Shown here: positions 1 to 7,208 of the stretch, piece after piece
Layout: every line of letters begins with the position of its first letter
How positions within the stretch are numbered: the stretch's first letter is position 1
Origin: Prochlorococcus sp. AG-455-E15
GTDB taxonomy: Bacteria > Cyanobacteriota > Cyanobacteriia > PCC-6307 > Cyanobiaceae
Assembly (NCBI GenBank): GCA_003212115.1
Contig: QCQS01000014.1
Span: 1 to 19,568 of the forward strand
Length of the DNA: 19,568 nt
Reading direction: 5' to 3'
Made by a program: the position numbers and the translations under genes
The notes under the pieces: generated by a model
What the model was told of the DNA's origin: nothing
What the model saw: only the letters and a program-made list of their open reading frames with translations
The model's database searches: none

Positions 1-354
1 GGTTTAAAGCAATTAATTCCTGCAAAAGAACTTGCTCAAAATCATTATGGAGTACATAGAGAAAGACCCTTTTTTGGTGATTTAGTAGAATTTATTTCAA
101 GTGGTCCTGTTGTAGCAATGGTGTGGGAAGGCGAAGGAGTTATTTTGAGTGCCAGAAAACTAATAGGTGCAACAAAACCTCTGGAAGCAGAGCCTGGAAC
201 AATTAGAGGTGATTTAGCTATTGATATTGGGAGGAATATTATTCATGGTTCTGACGGAGAAGATACAGCAAAATTTGAAATTGATCTTTGGTTTAACAAA
301 GAGGAATTATGTGAGTGGGAAACTTCTGATTCGAAATGGCGATCTGAAAATTAA
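1..354 (+). CDS. ndk: Nucleoside diphosphate kinase, C-terminal part (5' end outside window)
   Basis: This is the last 117 codons of nucleoside diphosphate kinase, which moves the gamma phosphate from ATP to other NDPs through a phospho-histidine and so balances nucleotide pools in the cytosol. The frame is open from the first base. It shows the family's HYGVHRERPFF segment, the nucleotide-site stretch VWEGEGVILSARKLIGATKP, and the catalytic NIIHGSD motif with the active-site His encoded at 244-246. The C-terminus (WFNKEELCEWE) is typical of the family. Only the N-terminal strand and helix are missing, because of the window edge. It ends 3 bp before the stop codon of the convergent thiO gene, with no terminator in between. 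The identification rests on motifs and is very safe. Confidence 0.97.
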   Translation, partial: GLKQLIPAKELAQNHYGVHRERPFFGDLVEFISSGPVVAMVWEGEGVILSARKLIGATKPLEAEPGTIRGDLAIDIGRNIIHGSDGEDTAKFEIDLWFNKEELCEWETSDSKWRSEN

Positions 355-357
355 AAT

Positions 358-1467
358 TTAAATCGCAAATCTATCTAAACTAAATTTTTCTAAAAAGCTT
401 TTTTCTATTTCCTTAAGATTTTTATTTTGAACTATTTTCAAAAGAAGATCACTTGTTATTGCAGAAAATAAAACTCCATTTCTGTAATGTCCTGTAGCTA
501 TAAAAAGATTTTCAATTTTTGATTTTCCAATTATTGGTTTTAGATCTGGTGTGCAAGGTCTAAATCCCCACCAATGTTCCATTTGTGGCCAATTAATAGC
601 TTCTGGCAATAAGGAGCGAATGCCTTCTTGCAGTTGTTTTATTCCATTAGGAGTATTACCTTGATTAAATTTTGAATCTTTTTCAACTGTCGCTCCAACT
701 ATGATGAGTCCATCATCACGGGGAACTAAATAAGTTTTTGGACCAAAAATAACCCTTTTCAAAAAATTTGTTGGACCTTGTATTGATAGCATTTGTCCTT
801 TTACAGGAAAGACTGGAATCTTTTTAAAAATTTTTTTACTCCAAGCACCGCTGCATATAATTGCTTTTTCGCAGTTAATTTTTTTTATTTCCCCTGTGGC
901 ACATAAAACTGTTGCACCTGTAATTTTGTTTTTTTCGAATGTCAAATCCTCTACTTCTGATCCTTCTTGAAATTCGACTCCATGCAAGGAGCATGCTCTC
1001 TCAAGAGCACGCATTAGTCTTCTTCGGTTATCAATTTGACCATCTTGTTCAAAAAGTAAACCATGTTTCCAAATAGAATTTATTCCATGAATTTCTGTTT
1101 GAAGATCTTTGTGATTTAAATATTTTCCGTATTCATAAGTGGGAAACTCTTCAAGATCTTCTTTGTTTTTAAAAGGAACTACTATGCCACATTTTTTTAA
1201 ACCGCATTTAATATTACTATCTTGTTCAATACTTTTTATCCACTTTGGAATTAGATTTTGACTTTCTTGGCCAAATTTTAGTAATTCATCTTCGAGCCCT
1301 TCGGCATGAGTAGCTAACATTCCTGCAGCAACAAATCCAGCTGATTCATTTCTGTTTTTGCTTAAAACTAAAACTTTGAAGTTATTTCTAGAAAATTCAT
1401 AAGCAATAGATAGACCTAAAAGTCCACCGCCAATGATTAATATCGAATTTTTGGTTTCTTGTGCCAT
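358..1467 (-). CDS. thiO: Glycine oxidase ThiO-type FAD-dependent oxidoreductase
   Basis: This 369-residue protein belongs to the DAO/glycine oxidase family. ThiO oxidises glycine to the imine used to build the thiazole ring of thiamine. The N-terminus has the FAD dinucleotide-binding fold with the GxGxxG motif at residues 13-18 (GGGLLG), followed by the strand ending at FKVLVLSK. A second conserved segment at about residues 20-55 has SAGFVAAGML, typical of the family. Near the C-terminus lie CTPDLKPIIG and GHYRNGVLFSA, the second FAD-contacting region of DAO enzymes. The length fits ThiO. It starts at ATG and is divergent from gatB, with about 80 bp between the starts. A related D-amino-acid oxidase activity cannot be excluded from sequence alone. 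Confidence 0.88.
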   Translation of the reverse strand: MAQETKNSILIIGGGLLGLSIAYEFSRNNFKVLVLSKNRNESAGFVAAGMLATHAEGLEDELLKFGQESQNLIPKWIKSIEQDSNIKCGLKKCGIVVPFKNKEDLEEFPTYEYGKYLNHKDLQTEIHGINSIWKHGLLFEQDGQIDNRRRLMRALERACSLHGVEFQEGSEVEDLTFEKNKITGATVLCATGEIKKINCEKAIICSGAWSKKIFKKIPVFPVKGQMLSIQGPTNFLKRVIFGPKTYLVPRDDGLIIVGATVEKDSKFNQGNTPNGIKQLQEGIRSLLPEAINWPQMEHWWGFRPCTPDLKPIIGKSKIENLFIATGHYRNGVLFSAITSDLLLKIVQNKNLKEIEKSFLEKFSLDRFAI

Positions 1468-1546
1468 TTAAAAATTAATATTTTTATTTGTGTTTTGGTC
1501 CTCTTTTCCTTTATATCCAATAATATTAATAAAGAGACTTTTAATA

Positions 1547-3019
1547 ATGAACAATTTGGAATCTTGGGAAGCTGTGATTGGTTTGGAAACTCATGTACAG
1601 CTTAATACGAAAAGTAAAATATTTACATCTGCGTCAACAGCTTTTGGTGATGCACCTAATACGCATATAGATCCTGTAGTTTGTGGGTTACCAGGAACCC
1701 TTCCAGTTCTTAATGAGACTGTTCTTGAGTATGCTGTAAAAACTTCGTTAGCATTAAATTTAAACGTTGCAGAACATTGTAAATTTGATAGAAAACAATA
1801 TTTTTATCCTGATCTGCCTAAAAATTATCAAATTTCACAATTTGATGAGCCACTAGCTGAAAATGGTTGGTTAGAGGTTGAAATAATTGAAAAGGACAAA
1901 GAACCATATATTAAAAAAATTGGTATAGAAAGGCTACATATGGAAGAAGACGCCGGAAAACTAGTGCATTCAGGAAGTGATAGATTAGCTGGCTCTAAGT
2001 ATTCTTTAGTTGATTACAATCGTGCCGGAATAGCACTTTGTGAGATTGTAAGTAAACCTGATATTAGATCAGGTAAAGAGGCATCTGAATATGCTTCAGA
2101 GATTAGAAGAACAGTTAGATATCTAGGGGTATCAGACGGCAATATGCAAGAGGGTTCATTACGCTGTGATGTCAATATTTCAGTTAGAAAAGGACCTAAT
2201 GCTCCTTTTGGTACCAAAGTGGAAATAAAAAATATGAATTCATTTTCTGCAATTCAAAAGGCTTGCGATTATGAAATAGCCAGACAAATAGAAGTTTATG
2301 AAAATGGAGGAAAAATTTTTCAAGAAACAAGGTTATGGGATGAAGCTAAGCAACTAACGAAAAGTATGAGATTAAAAGAAGGTAGCAGTGACTATAGATA
2401 TTTTCCTGATCCTGACTTAGGTCCAATTGAAATAACAAAAGACCAACAAGAAATATGGTTTAAAGAACTGCCAGAATTACCTTCAAAGAAAAGAAATAAA
2501 TACGTAAGTCAATTTGGGTTGTCTGCATATGATGCAAGGGTAATTTCTGATGAAATAAGCATGGCAAACTTTTTTGAAGAAACAGTAGCAAATGGTGCCG
2601 AGGCCAAACTAGCTTCAAATTGGGTAACAAGTGATATTGTGGGCTATTTAAAATCAAACAAACAAAGTTTTAGTGACCTAAAGCTTAGTCCTGAAAATCT
2701 TGCTGAAATGATTAGCATGATTTCAAAAAATATAATTAGTGGAAAAATTGCAAAAGAAATTCTACCTGAACTTATTCAAACAAATATTTCTCCGAAAAAA
2801 TTAGTTGAAGAAAAAGGGTTGGCAATGATATCTGATTCTTCAAGTATTTTACCGATAATTGATGAACTTATAAATGAACATCCAAATGAAGTTCAAGCAT
2901 TTAAAAATGGCAAAACTAAGTTACTAGGTTTTTTTGTTGGTCAACTTATGAAAAGAACCAAAGGTAAAGCTGACCCGAAACTTGCAAATAAACTTCTTAT
3001 GGAAAAATTGAATAGTTAA
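1547..3019 (+). CDS. gatB: Aspartyl/glutamyl-tRNA(Asn/Gln) amidotransferase subunit B
   Basis: GatB is the tRNA-binding and kinase subunit of GatCAB. This complex converts Glu-tRNA(Gln), and in some organisms Asp-tRNA(Asn), to the amide form. Family signatures are clear: GLETHVQLNTKSKIFT near residue 12, DRKQYFYPDLPKNYQISQ, LHMEEDAGKL, and the NRAGIALCEIVSKPDIRS stretch. A C-terminal GatB/YqeY-type helical domain ends in TKGKADPKLANKLL. I place the start at ATG 1547, giving 490 aa. The frame is open upstream to a GTG at 1490, but those 19 extra residues do not look conserved and 1547 leads straight into the usual N-terminus. It is divergent from thiO and convergent with coaE, with 3 bp between the two stop codons. 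Confidence 0.96.
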   Translation: MNNLESWEAVIGLETHVQLNTKSKIFTSASTAFGDAPNTHIDPVVCGLPGTLPVLNETVLEYAVKTSLALNLNVAEHCKFDRKQYFYPDLPKNYQISQFDEPLAENGWLEVEIIEKDKEPYIKKIGIERLHMEEDAGKLVHSGSDRLAGSKYSLVDYNRAGIALCEIVSKPDIRSGKEASEYASEIRRTVRYLGVSDGNMQEGSLRCDVNISVRKGPNAPFGTKVEIKNMNSFSAIQKACDYEIARQIEVYENGGKIFQETRLWDEAKQLTKSMRLKEGSSDYRYFPDPDLGPIEITKDQQEIWFKELPELPSKKRNKYVSQFGLSAYDARVISDEISMANFFEETVANGAEAKLASNWVTSDIVGYLKSNKQSFSDLKLSPENLAEMISMISKNIISGKIAKEILPELIQTNISPKKLVEEKGLAMISDSSSILPIIDELINEHPNEVQAFKNGKTKLLGFFVGQLMKRTKGKADPKLANKLLMEKLNS

Positions 3020-3022
3020 AGC

Positions 3023-3640
3023 TTAAAGAATCTCTTTTATCGTATTGATCCATTTATTTTGATTATCCGAATTATCTAAAATTATATCTGAAAATTTTCT
3101 CTTTTCTTCAAAACTTAATTGAAAATTTATCAATTCGTATGCTTCTTTTTCGCTAATTTTATCTCTTGTGATAAGTCTGTTTTTTTGTAGTTCTTTAGGA
3201 CATTGAACTAACCATATTTCAGTGCAAATATCTTCAAATTTTGCTTCAAACAATAATGGAATCACCAATAATATAGTTTGATTATTTTTGTATTGACTGC
3301 ATTCTTCTATCATTTTTTCTTTAATTAAGGGGTGAAGCAGTTTTTCAATCCATTCCTTGCTTTCTGAATGTTTAAAAATAATCTTCCTTAAAAGTTTTCT
3401 GTTTATTTCTCTTTCTGAATTGTTCTTATGATCAATAATTTTATTTCCAAAATGATCTAAAATTTTCTTATATCCATATGTATTTGGTTTGATTAATTCT
3501 CTTGATAAGTGATCTGCATCTAATATTGGTATGTTTTTATTTTTTCTAATGTAATTAGTTATGGTTGTCTTCCCACTTGCAATACCTCCTGTTAAACCAA
3601 TTCTTCTTTGGTTGTTTTTTGATTTTTGAAGAATATCCAT
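3023..3640 (-). CDS. coaE: Dephospho-CoA kinase
   Basis: CoaE phosphorylates the ribose 3'-hydroxyl of dephospho-CoA, the last step of coenzyme A synthesis. The 205-residue protein has the P-loop GGIASGKTT at residues 18-26. It also has the LDADHLSRELI motif of the CoA-substrate site, the LVIPLLFEAKFE segment that is highly typical of CoaE, and VQCPKELQKNRLITRD in the lid/base-binding region. It ends with the usual IILDNSDN strand. Length is normal. It starts at ATG and is divergent from argJ, with about 75 bp between the starts, so their promoters must be close together or overlapping. Confidence 0.96.
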   Translation of the reverse strand: MDILQKSKNNQRRIGLTGGIASGKTTITNYIRKNKNIPILDADHLSRELIKPNTYGYKKILDHFGNKIIDHKNNSEREINRKLLRKIIFKHSESKEWIEKLLHPLIKEKMIEECSQYKNNQTILLVIPLLFEAKFEDICTEIWLVQCPKELQKNRLITRDKISEKEAYELINFQLSFEEKRKFSDIILDNSDNQNKWINTIKEIL

Positions 3641-3716
3641 ATAATTAATAATAATCTAATTACTTAGTTTCTTTAGTATTAAAGAGTAGTTAGTATGAAT
3701 TAAAATACCAAAAAGT

Positions 3717-4955
3717 TTGAGCCAGTTAGATTCCAATTGGTCGTTTGTTGATGACAGTAAGGTAATACCCGAGGGGTTTCTTTTTGCTGGGATATCTGCT
3801 GGTTTAAAAGCCTCTAATAAAAAAGATTTAGCACTAATACTCGCTCCAGAAGGAAGTATTTTTAGTGGGATGTTTACCCAATCAATAGTGCGCGCTTCTT
3901 GTGTGGATATTTGTGAGGAAAGGATTAAAACAACTTCAGGTTTTGTAAGAGCAATACTAATTAATTCTGGTCAAGCAAATGCATGTACAGGAAATCTTGG
4001 CATTCAACATTTTCAAATTGCTACAGGAAAGACTGCGGAACTTTTAGGAATAAAAGAAGAAGAAGTTTTAATGTGCTCAACTGGTGTAATTGGTGTTCCA
4101 ATACAAATAAATGATTTGGTAAAAAATTTACCGAAATTAGTTAGTGATTTAAAGGGTAATAATTTTCAAAATGCAGCAGAAGCAATTTTAACTACTGATT
4201 TGACTTTGAAAAAAGTCTCAATAGAGACGATTATTCAAGGTAGAAAAATAAAAATAGCAGGATTTGCAAAAGGTTCAGGAATGATTTACCCCAACATGGC
4301 TACAATGCTTGCTTTTCTTACATGTGATGTGGGTATTCAAAAAGAAGAATGGGATAAGATGATTGCTATTGCGGTTAAAAAATCTTTTAATGCAATATCA
4401 GTTGATGGAGAGACAAGCACAAATGATTCTTTTGTTGGAATTAATGCAGGAGAGAAAATTGAAAAAAGGTTTTTTCCAATTATCCAACAAGGAATTGATA
4501 TTGTATGTCAGAACTTGGCAAAAAATATTGCGAGGGATGGAGAGGGAGCAAATTGTTTATTAGAAGTTTTAGTTCAAGGAGCAAAAAATACAGATGATGC
4601 AATTATGCTCGCGAAATCTATTTGTAATTCTGCCTTGGTAAAAACTGCAATACATGGTTGTGATCCGAATTGGGGACGAATCATTTCTGCTGCAGGTAAT
4701 TCTGGAGTTAAATTTAATTTTAAAGACGTTGACTTGTATATAGGAAACGCTCAGATTTTGGAAAACGGCAAGTTACATAAATATGATCCAAAAAAAGTCA
4801 AAGACTATATTAAGTCGAGAATGAAAGGTAGATATTTAGTAGATGATATTGTAAAAATTACGATTAATCTAAATTCCGGCGAATCGAAAGGCACAGCTTG
4901 GGGGTGCGACCTTTCTAAAAAGTATGTTGAAATAAATAGCGAATATACAACCTAG
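3717..4955 (+). CDS. argJ: Bifunctional ornithine acetyltransferase / N-acetylglutamate synthase
   Basis: ArgJ transfers the acetyl group of N-acetylornithine to glutamate and so recycles acetyl groups in arginine synthesis. The precursor cleaves itself into alpha and beta chains. The 412-residue protein shows LINSGQANACTG, the KGSGMIYPNMATMLAF cleavage motif with the nucleophile Thr at residue 196, and HGCDPNWGRI. The C-terminus, YVEINSEYTT, is the normal family ending. The start is TTG (3717), because there is no in-frame ATG until well inside the protein. The last ten codons plus the stop matter: close copies of this gene end recur downstream at 6755-6787 and 8811-8831, which suggests this site is an integration target. 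Confidence 0.96.
   Translation: MSQLDSNWSFVDDSKVIPEGFLFAGISAGLKASNKKDLALILAPEGSIFSGMFTQSIVRASCVDICEERIKTTSGFVRAILINSGQANACTGNLGIQHFQIATGKTAELLGIKEEEVLMCSTGVIGVPIQINDLVKNLPKLVSDLKGNNFQNAAEAILTTDLTLKKVSIETIIQGRKIKIAGFAKGSGMIYPNMATMLAFLTCDVGIQKEEWDKMIAIAVKKSFNAISVDGETSTNDSFVGINAGEKIEKRFFPIIQQGIDIVCQNLAKNIARDGEGANCLLEVLVQGAKNTDDAIMLAKSICNSALVKTAIHGCDPNWGRIISAAGNSGVKFNFKDVDLYIGNAQILENGKLHKYDPKKVKDYIKSRMKGRYLVDDIVKITINLNSGESKGTAWGCDLSKKYVEINSEYTT
4923..4955 (+). repeat. argJ 3'-end repeat, copy A (functional gene end, putative attachment site)
   Basis: These are the last ten codons and TAG stop of argJ (encoding YVEINSEYTT). The core AATAGCGAATATACAAC (4935-4951) is identical to copy B at 6767-6783. 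Its first 14 bases are identical to copy C at 8811-8824. It is interpreted as the chromosomal half of an attachment site; the role is inference. Confidence 0.7.
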
Positions 4956-5062
4956 TCTAAATCGATTGGGCTGCAAGGGATCTAAGCGGTTTTAATTTTA
5001 TATGACGGTGTTATAACTCTTGATTTCCACATAATTTGTTTTTATACATAATTAGTAAATAT

Positions 5063-5362
5063 TTAATTATTTTTTTCTAGATTCCATTTGTCAAAGATTA
5101 ATTTCATTTCTCTTTCGTAATATTTTACTTCCTTTGAGAACTGAAGATTTTTAATAATTAACCAAATCGGAAATCTAAATGTAGAAGCAATAGAAACAAT
5201 ATAAAACTCTATAAAAGATGGTTTCCTTGGAAGAGGTAATTTTCTTGATTTTGCCCAATCAATACATGGTTTTAATTGCTTATCACTTGCCGCAATATTT
5301 TTTTTACATCTCCAGTAAGAGAATAGGTAAATACAAATAAAAAAAAGTAAGGTATATTTCAA
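5063..5362 (-). CDS. Hypothetical 99-aa membrane protein
   Basis: I do not recognise this protein. It begins with a strongly hydrophobic stretch (residues 3-17) that could be a signal anchor. A cysteine/lysine-rich segment follows, and then a second moderately hydrophobic region at about residues 50-70 (FIEFYIVSIASTFRFPIWLII). The C-terminal 25 residues are charged. The start is TTG at 5362, only 2 bp after the TAA stop of the SHOCT-like gene, which points to translational coupling and a two-gene operon. It lies in the accessory block just after argJ, transcribed toward argJ. The gene is supported by this close coupling and the coherent hydrophobic pattern, not by homology. Confidence 0.6.
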   Translation of the reverse strand: MKYTLLFFICIYLFSYWRCKKNIAASDKQLKPCIDWAKSRKLPLPRKPSFIEFYIVSIASTFRFPIWLIIKNLQFSKEVKYYEREMKLIFDKWNLEKNN

Positions 5363-5364
5363 GA

Positions 5365-5544
5365 TTAAATATCAAGAATTATTTTTCTTCTCATTGATTC
5401 ATATTCCTCATCATTAATAATATTTCTTTTATGTAAATCTTTAATTTTTTGAAGTCTTAGTTCTACATTTCCAGAATTTCCTTTGCCAATCGTGTAAGCG
5501 ACATAACCAATTAAAATTACAAAACCAATTATGTAGTAAACCAT
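5365..5544 (-). CDS. SHOCT-like small single-span membrane protein (59 aa)
   Basis: This short gene reads ATG to TAA and encodes 59 residues. An N-terminal membrane span (residues 2-19, VYYIIGFVILIGYVAYTI) is followed by a short linker and a helical C-terminus. The C-terminus, LRLQKIKDLHKRNIINDEEY at residues 29-48 and then the KIIL ending, fits the SHOCT pattern: L..I..L...G/NIIt.EEYe..K..IL. In the known family, SHOCT modules are short C-terminal helical hairpins often attached to membrane segments, and their function is poorly defined. It is the first gene of a pair with the 99-aa membrane protein downstream. The start is the only ATG before the membrane span. Confidence is good that it is a gene, moderate on the family name. 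Confidence 0.65.
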   Translation of the reverse strand: MVYYIIGFVILIGYVAYTIGKGNSGNVELRLQKIKDLHKRNIINDEEYESMRRKIILDI

Positions 5545-5694
5545 TAAAAGAATTGTGAATTAATCATATATTAGTAAATTTCTGCGTTAAAAATTTTATT
5601 GATAAATTAATTCATGAACAATAAAAAAGTTAAAGAAACTTAATTTGCATTCTATTAAAAGTTCGCTTATATAAGTTTCCCTAAAGAATTAATA

Positions 5695-6588
5695 ATGGAT
5701 GAAGAAAGCATTAATGATCGAACAAAAGTAATTGGTGAAATACTGAGTACCAAATTTGAAGAAATCGAAAATCGTGCCTTAGGTAATAGTGAATCTGGAA
5801 TCCCAGTATCATTTTATGATTTTGATGCTTTAACTCAAGGTTTACCAAGAGGAGGATTGATTGTCTTGGGAGGAAGACCTGCAATGGGCAAGACATCATT
5901 GTCTTTGAACATGGCCTTAAATGTTTCTAAAACACAGAATCTTCCCGTTTGCCTATTTCATTTGGAGATAAGTAAGGAGCAAATATCTAATAGATTTTTA
6001 TCCATGGAATTAGGCATAGAATCTGGCAGATTAAGAACTGGCAGATTACAACTTGATGAATGGTCTTTATTGAGTGAGGGTATTAATTCTTTGAGCAAAT
6101 TACCCTTACACATAACAGACCAACCTATAAGTTCAATTCAAGAGATGCAATCAATCTGTCAAAAGATTAAAGAGGAGTCAGAAAAAAAGAGTTTGGGACT
6201 TGTAATTCTAGATTATGTTCAATTACTAGATTATTTGCCTATTTCTGAAGTATCAAATAGAGAAGAATATTTATTAAAATTAGCGAAGAGTCTTAAGAGG
6301 ATGGCAGGGGAACTGAATGTTCCTGTAATTATTATTTCTCAACTAAGCAAGGATGTAGAGAAAAGAAGAAATAAAAGACCAATGTTAAGTGATATCAGAG
6401 ATTTTGAACCTCTTGAGGTGTATTCAGACATTATTACCATGATTTATAGAGATGAATATTACAACCCAGAAACCGAAGATAGAGGCATTGCTGAAATTAT
6501 TACCTGTAAACATAGAAATGGTCCCTTAGGAACAGTGAAATTACTTTTTGAACCGCAATTTACTAGATATAGAAATCTTGCTGCTTAA
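5695..6588 (+). CDS. Stand-alone DnaB C-terminal (RecA-fold) ATPase
   Basis: The 297 residues match only the linker helix and motor domain of DnaB replicative helicases. Visible motifs are Walker A GRPAMGKTS (residues 60-68), the FHLEIS segment with the likely catalytic Glu91 (FSLEMS in classical DnaB), Walker B LVILDYVQLL (169-178, Asp173), the SQLS segment, and CKHRNGPLGT with Arg274 in the arginine-finger position. The ending FEPQFTRYRNL is also DnaB-like. The roughly 150-residue N-terminal domain that binds primase and trimerises is absent, and an in-frame stop at 5656-5658 shows it is not simply mis-started. The usual RESG-IEQDAD motif is changed to RDFEPLEVYSD. It is probably an accessory paralog carried by the islet rather than the main replicative helicase. 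Confidence 0.85.
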   Translation: MDEESINDRTKVIGEILSTKFEEIENRALGNSESGIPVSFYDFDALTQGLPRGGLIVLGGRPAMGKTSLSLNMALNVSKTQNLPVCLFHLEISKEQISNRFLSMELGIESGRLRTGRLQLDEWSLLSEGINSLSKLPLHITDQPISSIQEMQSICQKIKEESEKKSLGLVILDYVQLLDYLPISEVSNREEYLLKLAKSLKRMAGELNVPVIIISQLSKDVEKRRNKRPMLSDIRDFEPLEVYSDIITMIYRDEYYNPETEDRGIAEIITCKHRNGPLGTVKLLFEPQFTRYRNLAA

Positions 6589-6754
6589 CTAGAATTTAAT
6601 TATGACTGAATCAAAAACTATTTCTGAACTCATGACACTTTTATGACACTACTATAGTGATAGCAGTACTTCTCGGCACTTTAAAAAGATTTATGACACC
6701 AATATGACACTAATTAAATCCTTGAGATCCCAGTTATAACTTGATTTATACCCC
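6589..6754. other. Non-coding right end of first islet block
   Basis: No gene is visible between the DnaB-type gene and the second argJ-end copy. The stretch holds the ATGACAC direct repeats and otherwise AT-rich sequence. It looks like a structural element end rather than a promoter region, because the next genes run on the other strand and away from it. Confidence 0.5.
6632..6710 (+). repeat. Two pairs of ATGACAC direct repeats with 11-bp pitch
   Basis: ATGACAC occurs at 6632-6638, 6643-6649, 6693-6699 and 6704-6710. Within each pair the start-to-start distance is exactly 11 bp, about one helical turn. The two pairs are 61 bp apart. In both pairs the bases after the second unit are TA. The group ends 57 bp before the core of argJ-end copy B. 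Helically phased direct repeats beside a core site are typical of arm-type binding sites of tyrosine recombinases; iterons or an operator are alternatives. Confidence 0.6.
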
Positions 6755-6787
6755 TACGTAGAAATCAATAGCGAATATACAACATAA
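6755..6787 (+). repeat. argJ 3'-end repeat, copy B (non-functional duplicate)
   Basis: Read in frame, this stretch encodes YVEINSEYTT followed by TAA, the same ten residues and stop as the true argJ end. Compared with copy A the first 29 bases differ at three positions, all third codon positions. The terminal Thr codon (ACA for ACC) and the stop codon (TAA for TAG) also differ. No argJ coding sequence precedes it. It therefore looks like a fragment of a diverged argJ allele left by integration or recombination. Confidence 0.75.
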
Positions 6788-6973
6788 TTTTTTAGTTTTC
6801 AAGAACAATTGGTATTATTACATTTTGGGTACTATTTCTATATATTTATTTACTAGTGAGACTAGAAGTGCGATCTAAAACTCACAAAATTTCCAATTTC
6901 TCTTTATTCGTGACATTTATTTTTTCAAAATTAGTTTAGTAAAAAGACCTGTTCAAGATCTTGCATAGGTTTC
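6788..6973. other. Short non-coding stretch at the left end of second islet block
   Basis: It is AT-rich and no gene is seen. It contains a short CTAG-flanked hairpin near 6855 and, at its right end, a weak terminator-like hairpin for the leftward genes. Confidence 0.4.
6941..6970 (-). terminator. Weak terminator-like hairpin after the small secreted protein gene
   Basis: On the minus strand ACCT (6970-6967) pairs with AGGT (6950-6947). An imperfect inner stem is built around the palindrome CAAGATCTTG, and five Ts follow (6945-6941). It lies directly after the stop codon of the leftward gene at 6974. The stem has mismatches, so this is only a candidate. Confidence 0.3.
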
Positions 6974-7174
6974 TCAAATCATATTATGTTTAGTCATTTG
7001 TTTTTTTGAATATTCTGCGCATTTTTGATGTAATTCATCAGTAAATTTTCCTCGATTCATATGTAAACACTCTTCATAAAAAAAGACATTATCACCATCA
7101 GGATCAATATAGTCACTCCCACAAGCAAATACATTTGTAGACGATGCTATTACAGCTAGAAGAATAAATTTCAC
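6974..7174 (-). CDS. Small secreted hypothetical protein (66 aa)
   Basis: The protein starts with a short signal peptide (MKFILLAVIASSTNVFAC), so it is probably exported. The mature part is small and acidic, with cysteines at residues 18, 36 and 52. Cys18 follows the hydrophobic stretch, but the sequence before it (NVFAC) is not a clean lipobox, so I do not call it a lipoprotein. The start is GTG at 7174. It begins 34 bp after the stop of the upstream protease-TPR gene on the same strand, so the two are probably cotranscribed. I do not recognise the family. Both proteins carry export signals, suggesting they act in the same compartment (periplasm). Confidence 0.6.
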   Translation of the reverse strand: MKFILLAVIASSTNVFACGSDYIDPDGDNVFFYEECLHMNRGKFTDELHQKCAEYSKKQMTKHNMI

Positions 7175-7208
7175 AAGCTTTTAATGTTATTCGTACACAT
7201 ATTTCTGT

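Noticed and set aside
2014..2657. Leftward open frames inside gatB (67 and 65 codons)
   Set aside because: They lie wholly within a clear gene on the other strand, have no recognisable motifs, and are shadows of gatB codons.
4956..5062. The G-rich stretch just after argJ looked like part of a tRNA or other structured RNA
   Set aside because: No T-arm, no paired acceptor stem and no cloverleaf could be formed, so no RNA gene is called.
6632..6710. ATGACAC units as a CRISPR array
   Set aside because: The units are only 7 bp, unevenly spaced between pairs, and have no spacer-length regularity or cas genes.
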